In this document: piece by piece, positions 51,318-59,445 of the stretch
How the letters are laid out: each line of letters begins with the position of its first letter
Position numbering within the stretch: position 1 is the first letter of the stretch
Source: JANNVK01 sp031414415
GTDB taxonomy: Bacteria; Acidobacteriota; Blastocatellia; Pyrinomonadales; Pyrinomonadaceae
Direction of reading: 5' to 3'
NCBI GenBank assembly: GCA_031414415.1
Contig: JANNVK010000006.1
Coordinates: 19,882-83,881 of the forward strand
DNA: 64,000 bases
Notes under the pieces: model-generated
The model's input: the letters and a program-made list of their open reading frames with translations, nothing else
Database searches by the model: none
Told to the model about the DNA's origin: nothing
Made by a program: the position numbers and the translations under genes

Positions 51318-52040
51318 CTACATATCTTCCATTTCTACAAATTTTGGAAATGAAACAGATTGATTCAAAATAATTGCAAATTCGGTTCCTGATTTTACAG
51401 TCGCTTCTTCGCCTTTTGTTTTTCTTTCTGTAATCAAACCACCTAATGCTCCGGCTCCGGCTCCGATTGCGGCACCAACGCCACCGCCGATAACTCCGCC
51501 GATAATTGCACCGCCAGTTGCTCCGCCACCAATGAAGATTGGTTTGCGATACTTCATTTTATCGCCCGAAGCAGTTCCTTCGTTATCACTTTTGGCACTT
51601 TTGCTATCAAGTTCGGCAAGCGAACCGTTGATCGTTCGTTTTGTGCCATTCGGAATATTTACTGTAATAAAAGTTACGTCAATTTCTCCTGGAACGCCGC
51701 CTTTTGCCGCTGGTTTTACAATGTCAATTCTCCCAGTTATTGTGCTTCCGGTTGGAATTAAAACTGCTCCGGTCGATGAATATACTGGTTCTAAAGTTGT
51801 TGTTGTAAAAGTATCGCCAACTTTTGAAGTTTTCGAACTGATTGTGCCGTTCATCCGCACACGCATCCGCGAATCTTTATCAACAGCATAAGTTTTTACA
51901 GCAGATGCGACCGGTTTTTTGACAATAGTTGTTTTTTTCAAAACAGGTTTTCGTTTAACAGGTTTCTTTTGGGCAAAAGCAGTTGTGATTCCCATTGCAA
52001 ACAATGCAACGAGTAAAATAGTAAAAATAGATTTTTTCAT
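51318..52040 (-). CDS. Secreted glycine-zipper protein of unknown function
   Basis: 240 residues from ATG 52040 with GAGGTG upstream; a GTG three codons earlier is less likely. Signal peptide (SIFTILLVALFAMGITTAFAQ), a Lys/Pro linker, a beta-rich domain (RVRMNGTISSKTSKVGDTFT...GSTITGRIDIV), then a glycine zipper (GGGATGGAIIGGVIGGGVGAAIGAGAGALGG at about 170-200) that could sit in a membrane, and an acidic C terminus. The beta-domain resembles the start of LysM-less SLBB/OmpA-like envelope proteins only weakly. Function unknown. Confidence 0.72.
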   Translation of the reverse strand: MKKSIFTILLVALFAMGITTAFAQKKPVKRKPVLKKTTIVKKPVASAVKTYAVDKDSRMRVRMNGTISSKTSKVGDTFTTTTLEPVYSSTGAVLIPTGSTITGRIDIVKPAAKGGVPGEIDVTFITVNIPNGTKRTINGSLAELDSKSAKSDNEGTASGDKMKYRKPIFIGGGATGGAIIGGVIGGGVGAAIGAGAGALGGLITERKTKGEEATVKSGTEFAIILNQSVSFPKFVEMEDM

Positions 52041-52382
52041 AATGTTCACCTCTCCTCAAAGGTTTTTGGTAATTCTTAAATTAATTTTTTGGGGGAACAA
52101 GCGAAATGCTAGGACGCAAAATATCAAATGTTCGTTGTCCATATATCCTAAACTAGTCACAGATTTAAATACACTTTTTATATTATCCGAAACTTTCGCA
52201 GAATAGACAAAAAAATCTGAATTTTTTTAATATTTTTGTGAAATTTAACGTTATTGAGTGTATGTTACAAGCAGACAACATTAAATAGCCTTCGAAAACA
52301 TACAACAGTTCTGTAAGTTGGGATATTTGTTTTTAAAAAAACGCTTGAAGATAGAAAATTTTGCTGGAGAATCAACTTTAAA
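52041..52382. other. AT-rich intergenic region without a visible gene
   Basis: About 340 bp separating divergent genes. Strongly AT-rich with several possible -10 elements; no repeat family, riboswitch core or tRNA-like fold was seen. Confidence 0.5.
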
Positions 52383-52745
52383 ATGACCAAACTTGCTTGG
52401 GGAATCCTTTTCACATTAAATCTTTTGGACGCGGTTTTGACTATTTATTGGGTTCGCAATGGTTTTGCTTCTGAAGGAAATCATCTGATGGCAAATTTGC
52501 TAGATATGGGCAACACACCTTTTCTGATAGTAAAAATTGCGATTGGCACTGTGACTGCAATTGTATTATCGCGTTGGGGAAATCTTCGTTTAGCAAAATT
52601 TGGGATGGCTCTCGCGATCAGCGTTTATGCAAGTTTGATGTTTGTTCATCTCTTAACCGGACTTTCTGCTTTTGGATATATCTCAGAAGAAACAGTAAAT
52701 AAATTTGGTTTGCTCTCAAATTCCGCTATTGCTACTTTCATTTAA
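52383..52745 (+). CDS. Small four-helix membrane protein (DUF5658-like)
   Basis: 120 residues, four hydrophobic helices: LAWGILFTLNLLDAVLTIYWV with Asp in the first, MGNTPFLIVKIAIGTVTAIVL, FGMALAISVYASLMFVHLL, and a weak C-terminal one. The NLLDAVLT...GFASEGNHLMANLL layout matches the DUF5658 group as I remember it. Function unknown. Probably monocistronic. Confidence 0.75.
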   Translation: MTKLAWGILFTLNLLDAVLTIYWVRNGFASEGNHLMANLLDMGNTPFLIVKIAIGTVTAIVLSRWGNLRLAKFGMALAISVYASLMFVHLLTGLSAFGYISEETVNKFGLLSNSAIATFI

Positions 52746-52767
52746 ACCTAAACTTTTTATAACATTT

Positions 52768-52806
52768 TAACCCATGAATTTTATTTGAAACCACGGGTTT
52801 TGTGAT
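52768..52806 (+). terminator. Weak terminator-like hairpin after the DUF5658-like gene
   Basis: AACCCATG and CACGGGTT pair with one A-C mismatch; followed by TTGTGATTT only. Confidence 0.35.
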
Positions 52807-52858
52807 TTCGTATAAAAAATCGCAACTAAATATTGAATAAAAGGCATCTAAAATTTAT

Positions 52859-54049
52859 ATGAAACAAAAAGTAGTTTATCAATTAACAGCACGTCAGATT
52901 TTAGTTTTTGGATTCGTTTCCGCGTTAATCGCCGTCGGCACAATTGCTTGCTACAGCGGTTTTAGCAGTTGGAATAAAAGTAGTTCTACCGTTTTCGCCG
53001 AAGATTCTCCGGCAGTTCAACAAACCGGAATTTCAGAGCCAACGACAGTTAGCGATGAACAAAATAATATCGAAATTTATAAATCGCTCTCGCCAGGCGT
53101 AGCATTTATCAACACAACTTCTTACACGCAAGATTTTTGGGGCGATGTTCAAGAAGGAAAAGGAAACGGTTCCGGCTCAGTAATTGACGCAAACGGACAC
53201 ATTTTGACTAACGCTCACGTGATTGAAGGTGCGTCAAAATTAACTGTCAGTTTTGGTGGCGAAAAAACTTTTCCAGCAAAAGTTGTCGGCATCGATCAAA
53301 GCACAGATTTGGCAGTTTTAGAAATTACGCCACCAAAAGAAGGTTTAACAGTTGTGCCTTTTGGCGATTCGGCAAATTTGGTTGTCGGGCAAAAAGTTTT
53401 GGCAATTGGAAATCCTTTTGGGCTTGATAGAACGCTCACAACTGGAGTAATTTCCGGTTTACAACGTCCGATTAGAGCCAGAAATGGTCGTCCAATTGAA
53501 GGTGCGATTCAAACTGATGCTTCAATCAATCCGGGAAATTCCGGCGGTCCGCTTCTCGATAAATACGGAAGAATTATTGGAATAAACTCGCAGATTTTAT
53601 CGCCGGCTGGCGGTTCGGTCGGAGTTGGTTTTGCGATTCCAATTTCAATTGCGAAACGTGTAATTCCACAACTTATTCAGTTTGGCGAAGTTCGCCGACC
53701 AAGTTTGGGTGTAAGAATTCAAGATATTGCCGAGCTTGCTAGTCGGGGTTATCAATTTCCAATTGAAGAAGGCTTGCTTATTGTTCCTTCTGAGAATTTG
53801 ATTGATACAACGTTTCGCAGACCAAATATTGATCAATCCGGCAGAGTTTCGGGCGATATAATTACGGCAATTGAAGGCGAAAAAATTACGAGCCAAGACG
53901 ATTTGTATAGATTTTTAGACAAAAAACAAATTGGCGAAACTGTCAAAGTTGAAGTTTCACGCGATGGAAAACCAATGATAATTCCGGTCAAACTTATATC
54001 GACCTCGAATCAAAATAATCAAACACGACCGACTCAGCGAAGATTTTAG
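52859..54049 (+). CDS. HtrA/DegP-like trypsin-fold serine protease with PDZ domain
   Basis: 396 residues. One N-terminal membrane helix (RQILVFGFVSALIAVGTIACYSG) anchors it facing the periplasm. Catalytic triad: His in GHILTNAHVIEG, Asp in QSTDLAVLEI, Ser in ASINPGNSGGPLLDKYG. One PDZ domain at about 280-375 (SLGVRIQDIAELASRGY...GDIITAIEGEKITSQDDLYRFL). It degrades misfolded envelope proteins. The small zinc-ribbon gene starts 2 bp after its stop. Confidence 0.95.
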   Translation: MKQKVVYQLTARQILVFGFVSALIAVGTIACYSGFSSWNKSSSTVFAEDSPAVQQTGISEPTTVSDEQNNIEIYKSLSPGVAFINTTSYTQDFWGDVQEGKGNGSGSVIDANGHILTNAHVIEGASKLTVSFGGEKTFPAKVVGIDQSTDLAVLEITPPKEGLTVVPFGDSANLVVGQKVLAIGNPFGLDRTLTTGVISGLQRPIRARNGRPIEGAIQTDASINPGNSGGPLLDKYGRIIGINSQILSPAGGSVGVGFAIPISIAKRVIPQLIQFGEVRRPSLGVRIQDIAELASRGYQFPIEEGLLIVPSENLIDTTFRRPNIDQSGRVSGDIITAIEGEKITSQDDLYRFLDKKQIGETVKVEVSRDGKPMIIPVKLISTSNQNNQTRPTQRRF

Positions 54050-54051
54050 AG

Positions 54052-54282
54052 ATGAATAATTTCTACAACAGCGGTTTTGGTTGGATTTGCATTCAATGTG
54101 AAAGCGACTTAAAAGCTATTTCAAATAATGAAAAACACGGAAGATTGATGAGTGAAGGCGAATCAGAAAGCAAAACTCCGCGTTTTTCAACTTCGGCGAT
54201 GGCAAAGTGGGCAAATCCGAACGATAAGGAACAGCGAATTTTAATTTGCCCGCACTGTCATAAAAGCGAAATAATTGACTAA
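54052..54282 (+). CDS. Small zinc-ribbon-like protein coupled to the HtrA gene
   Basis: 76 residues beginning 2 bp after the protease stop. Two CxxC pairs (WICIQCESD and LICPHCHKSE) at each end could bind one zinc. Between them is a charged linker with TPRFSTSAMAKWANP. No signal peptide. The spacing implies co-translation with htrA, but I cannot name a function or family. Confidence 0.65.
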   Translation: MNNFYNSGFGWICIQCESDLKAISNNEKHGRLMSEGESESKTPRFSTSAMAKWANPNDKEQRILICPHCHKSEIID

Positions 54283-54289
54283 AGTAAGG

Positions 54290-54365
54290 CAGAAACGCGA
54301 CCGTGAGGAAGCGTGATTAATGCTGAAGCACGCTCCTTAACAGTCGCGTTTTTGCCTTTTGTTAC
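54290..54365. repeat. REP-like hairpin (GCGACCGTGAGGAAGCGTG type)
   Basis: GGCAGAAACGCGAC...GAGGAAGCGTG and GCACGCTCCTTAACAGTCGCGTTTTTGCC pair across a short loop. The TTTTTGCCTTTT after it could also let it act as a terminator for the HtrA transcript. The first 29 codons of the longer ORF at 54313 are only this repeat. Confidence 0.7.
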
Positions 54366-54399
54366 TGCAATTTGCCAATTTTTCGTTTATTCTTATCCA

Positions 54400-54945
54400 A
54401 TGAAAATTTTGGACGTTGGTTGCGGAAAAAATAAATACAAAGGTTCAATTGGGCTTGATAATAATCCGCGAACTGGAGCCGATGTAATTCACGATCTCGG
54501 CATTACGCCTTACCCATTTGCTGATAATGAATTTGATCTTGTTGTTTCGAGTCACGCCGTCGAACACATTCCGGACGTGATGATGTTTATGGCAGAACTT
54601 TTTCGGATCACAAAAAACGGCGGGAAAATTAAACTTTTAACGCCACATTACACAAATCCTGATTGGGCGACCGACCCAACTCACCGCAATCATTTCAATT
54701 GTTATTCTTTCAATATTTTTACTGACCGACAGGTTTTTGATTTTTACTCGGAAGTTAAGTTGAAAATTCTCAAAACTCACGTTTCGTTAGCCAATCTATG
54801 GAAAGCATTAGGTATAGAATTTATCGTAAATCTAGACCAAAAATTTCCGTCAATGCGTTGGACACGCAAGTTTTGGGAATATTATTTAAGTTATATTTTT
54901 CGTGGCAAAGAACTTCGGTTTGAATTTGAAGTAATAAAGAATTAA
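54400..54945 (+). CDS. Class I SAM-dependent methyltransferase
   Basis: 181 residues from ATG 54400; codons upstream of it translate a repeat. Rossmann motif I ILDVGCGKNKYKGSIGLDN, acidic second motif DVIHDLGITPYPFADNEFDLVVSSHAVEHI, and MAELFRITKNGGKIKLLTPHYTNPDWATDP. The family (methyltransf_11 type) is broad; substrate unknown. The C-terminal half is basic and aromatic, possibly binding a lipid or nucleic acid. Confidence 0.85.
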   Translation: MKILDVGCGKNKYKGSIGLDNNPRTGADVIHDLGITPYPFADNEFDLVVSSHAVEHIPDVMMFMAELFRITKNGGKIKLLTPHYTNPDWATDPTHRNHFNCYSFNIFTDRQVFDFYSEVKLKILKTHVSLANLWKALGIEFIVNLDQKFPSMRWTRKFWEYYLSYIFRGKELRFEFEVIKN

Positions 54946-54951
54946 AGAATT

Positions 54952-55416
54952 ATGAAAAAAATACTAGTTTTTACCATTGTGTTTCTGATGTTATGCTGCA
55001 ATTTATCTGCTCAAGATTTTTCCGCAATTGTTAAATCAATTGGTTGTAAAGTAGTAAAAGGCAACTCAGATGATCCAATTAAAAGTCTGGAATTCATCCA
55101 ATGGAAAAAAGACGAGTTTAAAATGAAAAGCCAAACTTTGGTTACGGCAAGCATTGGTGTCAGAATTTGGTTCGAAGAAGAAGTTTTTGAGTCGATAGCT
55201 GATGCTGAAATTCGCCTCATAAATTTCAAAAAATTACCGCCAAATATGCAAGAGACTTACGATAAATTTCACGGCAAAATGCTTTCGGAATTTAGCTTCC
55301 GCGAAGCATTTCGCAAAGGTAAAAAGGTTTATATCGTCAGTGCTCCTGCCTCTCAGACGTGGGCAATTGGCGACGTTGCTAAATATCGAAAAAAACTTGA
55401 AAAACAACTAAGGTGA
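54952..55416 (+). CDS. Small secreted protein of unknown function
   Basis: 154 residues, 6 bp after the methyltransferase stop. Signal peptide (ILVFTIVFLMLCCNLSAQ). The mature part has one Cys (SIGCKVV), an aromatic segment (LEFIQWKKDEF), and a charged C-terminal half ending KYRKKLEKQLR. No family recognised. Probably co-transcribed with the methyltransferase gene. Confidence 0.68.
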   Translation: MKKILVFTIVFLMLCCNLSAQDFSAIVKSIGCKVVKGNSDDPIKSLEFIQWKKDEFKMKSQTLVTASIGVRIWFEEEVFESIADAEIRLINFKKLPPNMQETYDKFHGKMLSEFSFREAFRKGKKVYIVSAPASQTWAIGDVAKYRKKLEKQLR

Positions 55417-55443
55417 AAATTTAATCTTCGCTAAAAGTTAGTT

Positions 55444-56232
55444 TTAACCACATAAAACCGCACCACCATTGATGTTTATCACTTCGCCAGTGATGTGTTG
55501 CGACCAATCAGATGCGAGAAAAATTATCGAAAGTGCAACATCGTCAGCTGTCGCAACTCGTTTCAAAGGAATATTTTCAATTACTCGTTTCTTAAATTCT
55601 TCATCAACAAAAACCGAATCATTCAAACTCGTATCAACCCAACCCGGAGCCACACAATTGACGCGAATTGTCGGAGCAAGTTCGTTTGAAAGTGCTTTCG
55701 TAAACGAAATTTGACCGCCTTTTGAAGCCGCATAATTTGAATATCCAGCTTCGCCGCGTTGTCCGGCAGTTGATGAAACTATCACAATATTACCCGAATT
55801 TTGCTCGCGAAATTGTTTGGTTACAGTTTTACAAACTGTGAAAGTTCCTTTGAGATTTGCATCAATTACTTTGTCCCAAATTTCCTCGGGCATTTCTTCA
55901 ATCGGCGAACCTTCCCAAATTCCGGCGTTTGCCACAAGAATATCGACCGTTCCAAATTCAGCGATTGCAGTGTCAGTCAAGCGTTGTGCGTCGGCAAAAT
56001 TCGCCACATCAGCTTGCACCGTAATCGCTTTCACACCAAATTTTCGACATTCTTCAGCAACTTCATCAGCAGCTCGTTTGTTTTGCAAATAATTTATCGC
56101 AACATTTGCTCCGGCTTCTGCCAAACGCAAAGCAGTTGCTCGTCCAATTCCACGCGACGCACCGGTGACAATCGCTGATTTTCCACTCAAAAGATAATAA
56201 GGAAGTTTTTGTTCTACAATTTTTTTACTCAT
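55444..56232 (-). CDS. Short-chain dehydrogenase/reductase, FabG-like
   Basis: 262 residues. TGASRGIG cofactor loop, NYLQNKRAADEV suggesting NADP, NAGIWEG, catalytic Ser in VIVSSTAGQRGE, YxxxK in YSNYAASKGG, and the C-terminal signature DWSQHITGEVININGG. FabG-like enzymes reduce 3-oxoacyl-ACP, but many paralogs act on other substrates. It lies upstream of metX on the same strand with about 20 bp between, so co-transcription is possible. Confidence 0.9.
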   Translation of the reverse strand: MSKKIVEQKLPYYLLSGKSAIVTGASRGIGRATALRLAEAGANVAINYLQNKRAADEVAEECRKFGVKAITVQADVANFADAQRLTDTAIAEFGTVDILVANAGIWEGSPIEEMPEEIWDKVIDANLKGTFTVCKTVTKQFREQNSGNIVIVSSTAGQRGEAGYSNYAASKGGQISFTKALSNELAPTIRVNCVAPGWVDTSLNDSVFVDEEFKKRVIENIPLKRVATADDVALSIIFLASDWSQHITGEVININGGAVLCG

Positions 56233-56253
56233 AATTATTTTGTTTTCACTAAA

Positions 56254-57360
56254 TCAGGAACATGCAATAGCAGGTTTATTTTGATTGTTATCAGTACTAT
56301 TTAAATGACTACTAAACGAATTTTTTAACAAAATTTGTCGTGTATTTTCGTGTTTGTTCGTGGCTAAAATCTCTTTCAAAACTCTTGAAGTTTCTGCAAT
56401 ATCGCTCAAAAAAGCATCGTGACCATCATCGGAAACTATTTCAAAATAGTCAGTTTCAACCAAATTTTGCTTAAATTTTTCTGCTAAATCTCTCACATCT
56501 GCTGCTGGAAAAAGCCAATCGCTTGAAATCCCGACAAGCGAAACTTTCGCCTTAATTTGCTGAATTTGCTCATCGGTTAAATCAAATAAATCCATCGCTT
56601 TTGTAATTAATTGATAACTTTCAATTTCAAAACGTTTGTTAAATGTTTCGCCTTGATAATCGAGATAACCTGCTATATCAAAACGATTTGCGAGCTTTTC
56701 GACAGGATTTTCTCCGTTGCGATTTGGTTTTCGCCCAAAACGATTGTCAAACTGCCGCGGAGATTTATATGAAAGCATCGCAATTTTCCTCGCGAGTCCA
56801 ATATCTTTAAGTTCGATAGCTTGTCGCTGCAAATGATTTAACGCCAAACCCATTGTCGATAAAGGAGTTGCCGCAATTGCAACGCATTGCTCAGTAAGTT
56901 CGGGAAAATCAACCGCAAATTGAAGTGCTAACATTCCGCCGACACTTCCACCAATCACGGCTTTAAATTTTTTGATGCCTAAATATTCAAGCAAATGCAC
57001 ATTTGAACGAACAATGTCTCGCACGGTTACAATCGGAAATTCACTTTTTTTGCTTCTTGTAAACTGCATTTTTAAAGAGCTTGCACTTGTTGAGCCATAA
57101 CAAGAGCCAAGATAATTGACACAAACAAAGGCATATTCCGAAGTGTCCAACGCACAACCATCGCACATTACGCCATTCCACCAATCGCCAACTCGCGAAC
57201 TTCCTGTCAAAGCGTGGAAAACTAAGACAGCATTAGACTTATCGGCGTTTAACTTGCCGTAAATTGTGCATCGAAGCTCAAACGAATCTAAACTTTCGCC
57301 GCTTTCGAGCGTAAATTGTTCATCAAATTTGAAATCTATTTCGAACATATCGGTATGCAC
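56254..57360 (-). CDS. metX: Homoserine O-acyltransferase (MetX family)
   Basis: 368 residues, alpha/beta-hydrolase fold. Activates homoserine for sulfhydrylation by MetY. Nucleophile Ser in GGSVGGMLALQFA, oxyanion region HALTGSSRVGDWW, NYLGSCYGSTS, Asp in GISSDWLFP, His in DDGHDAFL. Acetyl versus succinyl donor cannot be settled here. The last about 35 residues (ATNKHENTRQILLKNSFSSH...) are encoded by a repeat word (TTTTCGTGTTTGTTCGTGGC), so the natural C terminus may be shorter. Confidence 0.92.
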   Translation of the reverse strand: MHTDMFEIDFKFDEQFTLESGESLDSFELRCTIYGKLNADKSNAVLVFHALTGSSRVGDWWNGVMCDGCALDTSEYAFVCVNYLGSCYGSTSASSLKMQFTRSKKSEFPIVTVRDIVRSNVHLLEYLGIKKFKAVIGGSVGGMLALQFAVDFPELTEQCVAIAATPLSTMGLALNHLQRQAIELKDIGLARKIAMLSYKSPRQFDNRFGRKPNRNGENPVEKLANRFDIAGYLDYQGETFNKRFEIESYQLITKAMDLFDLTDEQIQQIKAKVSLVGISSDWLFPAADVRDLAEKFKQNLVETDYFEIVSDDGHDAFLSDIAETSRVLKEILATNKHENTRQILLKNSFSSHLNSTDNNQNKPAIACS

Positions 57361-57484
57361 TTGGCAGTAGCAGTTGGCAGTTTTGCATAATGCTCAAATA
57401 GCTTACTACTATTACAGCTATTTAAATTTTTAACTCTGAAAACAGGTTTTTACTGCTCCTGCCATCTGCTACTGCTTACTTAAA
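57361..57484. repeat. GCAGTAGCAGTTGGCAG inverted repeat spacer
   Basis: GGCAGTAGCAGTTGGCAG (57363-57380) faces CTGCCATCTGCTACTGC (57458-57474) across the metX-metY gap, so the intergenic transcript could fold. No gene. Confidence 0.6.
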
Positions 57485-58795
57485 CTATGCTTTTGCAGCA
57501 TTTACATTTTCTAGACTCAAAAGCAACGCTTGTTCAATATCAGCTAGAATATCTCGAATATCTTCAATTCCAACCGACAAACGGATTAAATCTGCCGTTA
57601 CGCCAGTTGAAATTTGTTCTTCAGGCGAAAGTTGTGCGTGCGTTGTTGATGCCGGATGAATGACGAGCGATTTTGCATCGCCAATATTTGCCAGCAAACT
57701 AAAAAGTTCGACCGAATTTATAAACTTTTTGCCGGCTTCAAATCCGGCTTTTATCCCGAAAGTGACGATTGCTCCTTTGCCGTTTGGTAAATATTTATTG
57801 GCTAATTCGTGATATTTGCTCGATTCCAGCCCTGGATAATTTACCCACGCAACTTCATCGCGGGTTTCTAAAAATTTGGCAACCGCGAGTGCGTTTTCAC
57901 AATGTCGCTCAATTCGTAAGTGCAATGTTTCTGCACCTTGGAGCAATTGAAAAGCACTAAAAGGTGAAAGTGCCGCACCTGTATCTCGCAAACCTTGAAC
58001 ACGAGCTTTTAAGATAAACGCCAGATTTCCGAAGGCTTCGGTGTAAGAAATTCCATGATAACTTGGGTCTGGTTCGGTAAAATCCGCAAATCTTCCCGCG
58101 GCTTTCCAATCAAAATTTCCTGCGTCAATTATTACGCCACCGATTGTTGTGCCGTGTCCGCCAATAAATTTTGTCGCCGATTGAATTATAATGTCAGCAC
58201 CAAATTTTATCGGGTTTGAAAGAGCCGGACTTGGAACTGTGTTGTCAACAATAAGTGGCAAATTGTGTTTGTGTGCAATCTCCGCAAGTCGTTCAATATC
58301 AACAACATCGAGCTTCGGATTGCCGACTGATTCAGTATAAATTGCTTTTGTTTTGTCGCTAATTGCGGCTTCTATTCCGGCAAAATCTTCAGCGTCAACA
58401 AACTTAAAATTGATTCCGAGTTTTGGTAATGTGTAGTGAAAAAGGTTATAAGTTCCGCCATAAAGCGATGTTGTCGAGATAATTTCGTCGCCAGCTGAAG
58501 CAATTGTCAAAATTGCTAAAGTTTCAGCGGCTTGCCCGGAAGCGGTCGCGAGTGCGGCAACTCCGCCTTCGAGTGCAGCGATTCGTTTTTCTAAAACATC
58601 GGTCGTTGGATTCATCAAACGAGTGTAGATATTTCCAAATTCTTGCAATGCAAAAAGTCTCGCGGCATGATCGGCATCTTGAAATTGATAAGATGTTGTT
58701 TGGTAAATTGGCACAGCACGCGAGCCAGTTGTTGGGTCAGCAGATTGTCCGCCATGAACAGCTAAAGTGTTGAAATGAAATGTTTTATCAGCCAT
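57485..58795 (-). CDS. metY: O-acetylhomoserine sulfhydrylase (MetY)
   Basis: 436 residues, PLP-dependent Cys/Met-metabolism family. FNTLAVHGGQSADPTTGSRAVPIYQTTSY start, PLP pocket in ATASGQAAET and SLYGGTYNLF, Schiff-base Lys in IIQSATKFIGGHGTTIGG, and C-terminal LSVGIEDIRDILADIEQAL. It uses sulfide to make homocysteine. Read from a promoter over 450 bp upstream that carries a SAM-II-type riboswitch. metX follows downstream in the same direction. Confidence 0.95.
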   Translation of the reverse strand: MADKTFHFNTLAVHGGQSADPTTGSRAVPIYQTTSYQFQDADHAARLFALQEFGNIYTRLMNPTTDVLEKRIAALEGGVAALATASGQAAETLAILTIASAGDEIISTTSLYGGTYNLFHYTLPKLGINFKFVDAEDFAGIEAAISDKTKAIYTESVGNPKLDVVDIERLAEIAHKHNLPLIVDNTVPSPALSNPIKFGADIIIQSATKFIGGHGTTIGGVIIDAGNFDWKAAGRFADFTEPDPSYHGISYTEAFGNLAFILKARVQGLRDTGAALSPFSAFQLLQGAETLHLRIERHCENALAVAKFLETRDEVAWVNYPGLESSKYHELANKYLPNGKGAIVTFGIKAGFEAGKKFINSVELFSLLANIGDAKSLVIHPASTTHAQLSPEEQISTGVTADLIRLSVGIEDIRDILADIEQALLLSLENVNAAKA

Positions 58796-58796
58796 A

Positions 58797-58862
58797 ATTT
58801 TTGTCCTTAGTCTTTAGTCCTTAGTCTTTAGTCCTTAGTCTTTTGTCCTTAGTCTTTTGTCT
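58797..58862. repeat. TTAGTCTTTAGTCC tandem repeats upstream of metY
   Basis: Five to six copies of GTCCTTAGTCTTTAGT-like units directly before the metY start. The same family lies at 23417-23485. Confidence 0.8.
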
Positions 58863-58899
58863 TTCTAGTTTATATTTGTGTCGTAATTAATTTTCTATT

Positions 58900-59123
58900 C
58901 TCCGTGTCACCGCGTCTCAATATCCTTAATTCTCCGTGTCACCGCGTCTCAATATCTCCAATTCTCCGTGTCACCGCGTCTCAATATCTCCAATTCTCCG
59001 TGTCACCGCGTCTCAATATCTCCAATTCTCCGCGTCACCGCGTCTCAATATCTCCAATTCTCCGCGTCACCGCGTCTCAATATCCCTAATTCTCCGCGTC
59101 ACCGCGTCTCAATATCTCCAATT
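58900..59123. repeat. Seven tandem 32-bp repeats in the metY leader
   Basis: Units begin at 58900, 58932, 58964, 58996, 59028, 59060 and 59092, each starting CTCCGTGTCACCGCGTC or CTCCGCGTCACCGCGTC and continuing TCAATATC then CCAATT or CTTAATT. There are no spacers between units, so it is not a CRISPR. The words also occur at 45610-45705 and 46872-46903. Confidence 0.92.
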
Positions 59124-59145
59124 CGTTTTTTCACTTCAAACGAAA

Positions 59146-59182
59146 AAAACCTTCGTGCTAAAAGTTGCACGAAGGTTTTTGA
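59146..59182 (-). terminator. Terminator in the metY leader
   Basis: On the minus strand AAAAACCTTCGTGC pairs with GCACGAAGGTTTTT (59180-59147), followed by TTTCG. It stands 30 bp after the SAM-II-type element and can act as its off-switch. Confidence 0.88.
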
Positions 59183-59209
59183 AATCCTAAGTTATTTTTC
59201 GGGTTTTTA

Positions 59210-59265
59210 CGCCGTTACCTTTAGCAGTTTTTATCGTGGAGCAAGTTGCCTTAAATCGCCACGTT
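59210..59265 (-). promoter_or_regulatory. SAM-II-type riboswitch upstream of metY
   Basis: Minus strand: P1 arms CGTGG (59263-59259) and CCACG (59239-59235). The conserved loop GCGATTTAAGGCAACTTGCT lies between them, then ATAAAA and GCTAAAGG. This order (stem, GATTTAA, TTGC, stem, ATAAA, GCTAAA) is that of the SAM-II class found before met genes. The following terminator suggests transcriptional control. Confidence 0.8.
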
Positions 59266-59445
59266 CTTAATTTTCAAATTTACTTGAGTATTTCTCTAAA
59301 AATTAAAATTGTGTCGTAAGGTTATTACGACAACAACTTTCAATATTTTTTTGAATTAAAACACTCATTTCTGTAAAAACGAACTCAAAGTATTAAGTTC
59401 TAAATTCAAACTACAACATCATTTTATGAGTTGTCAACCGCAGAA

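Noticed and set aside
54313..54399. N-terminal extension of the methyltransferase
   Set aside because: These codons are a REP-like hairpin; the next ATG starts directly at the SAM-binding motif as in the family.
58900..59123. Regular repeat array that might be a CRISPR
   Set aside because: Units of 32 bp are joined head to tail with no unique spacers and no cas gene nearby; it is a minisatellite-like array.
58904..59270. ORFs with SPRLNISNS-type repeats
   Set aside because: They translate the 32-bp array in three frames and have no ribosome site or protein-like composition.
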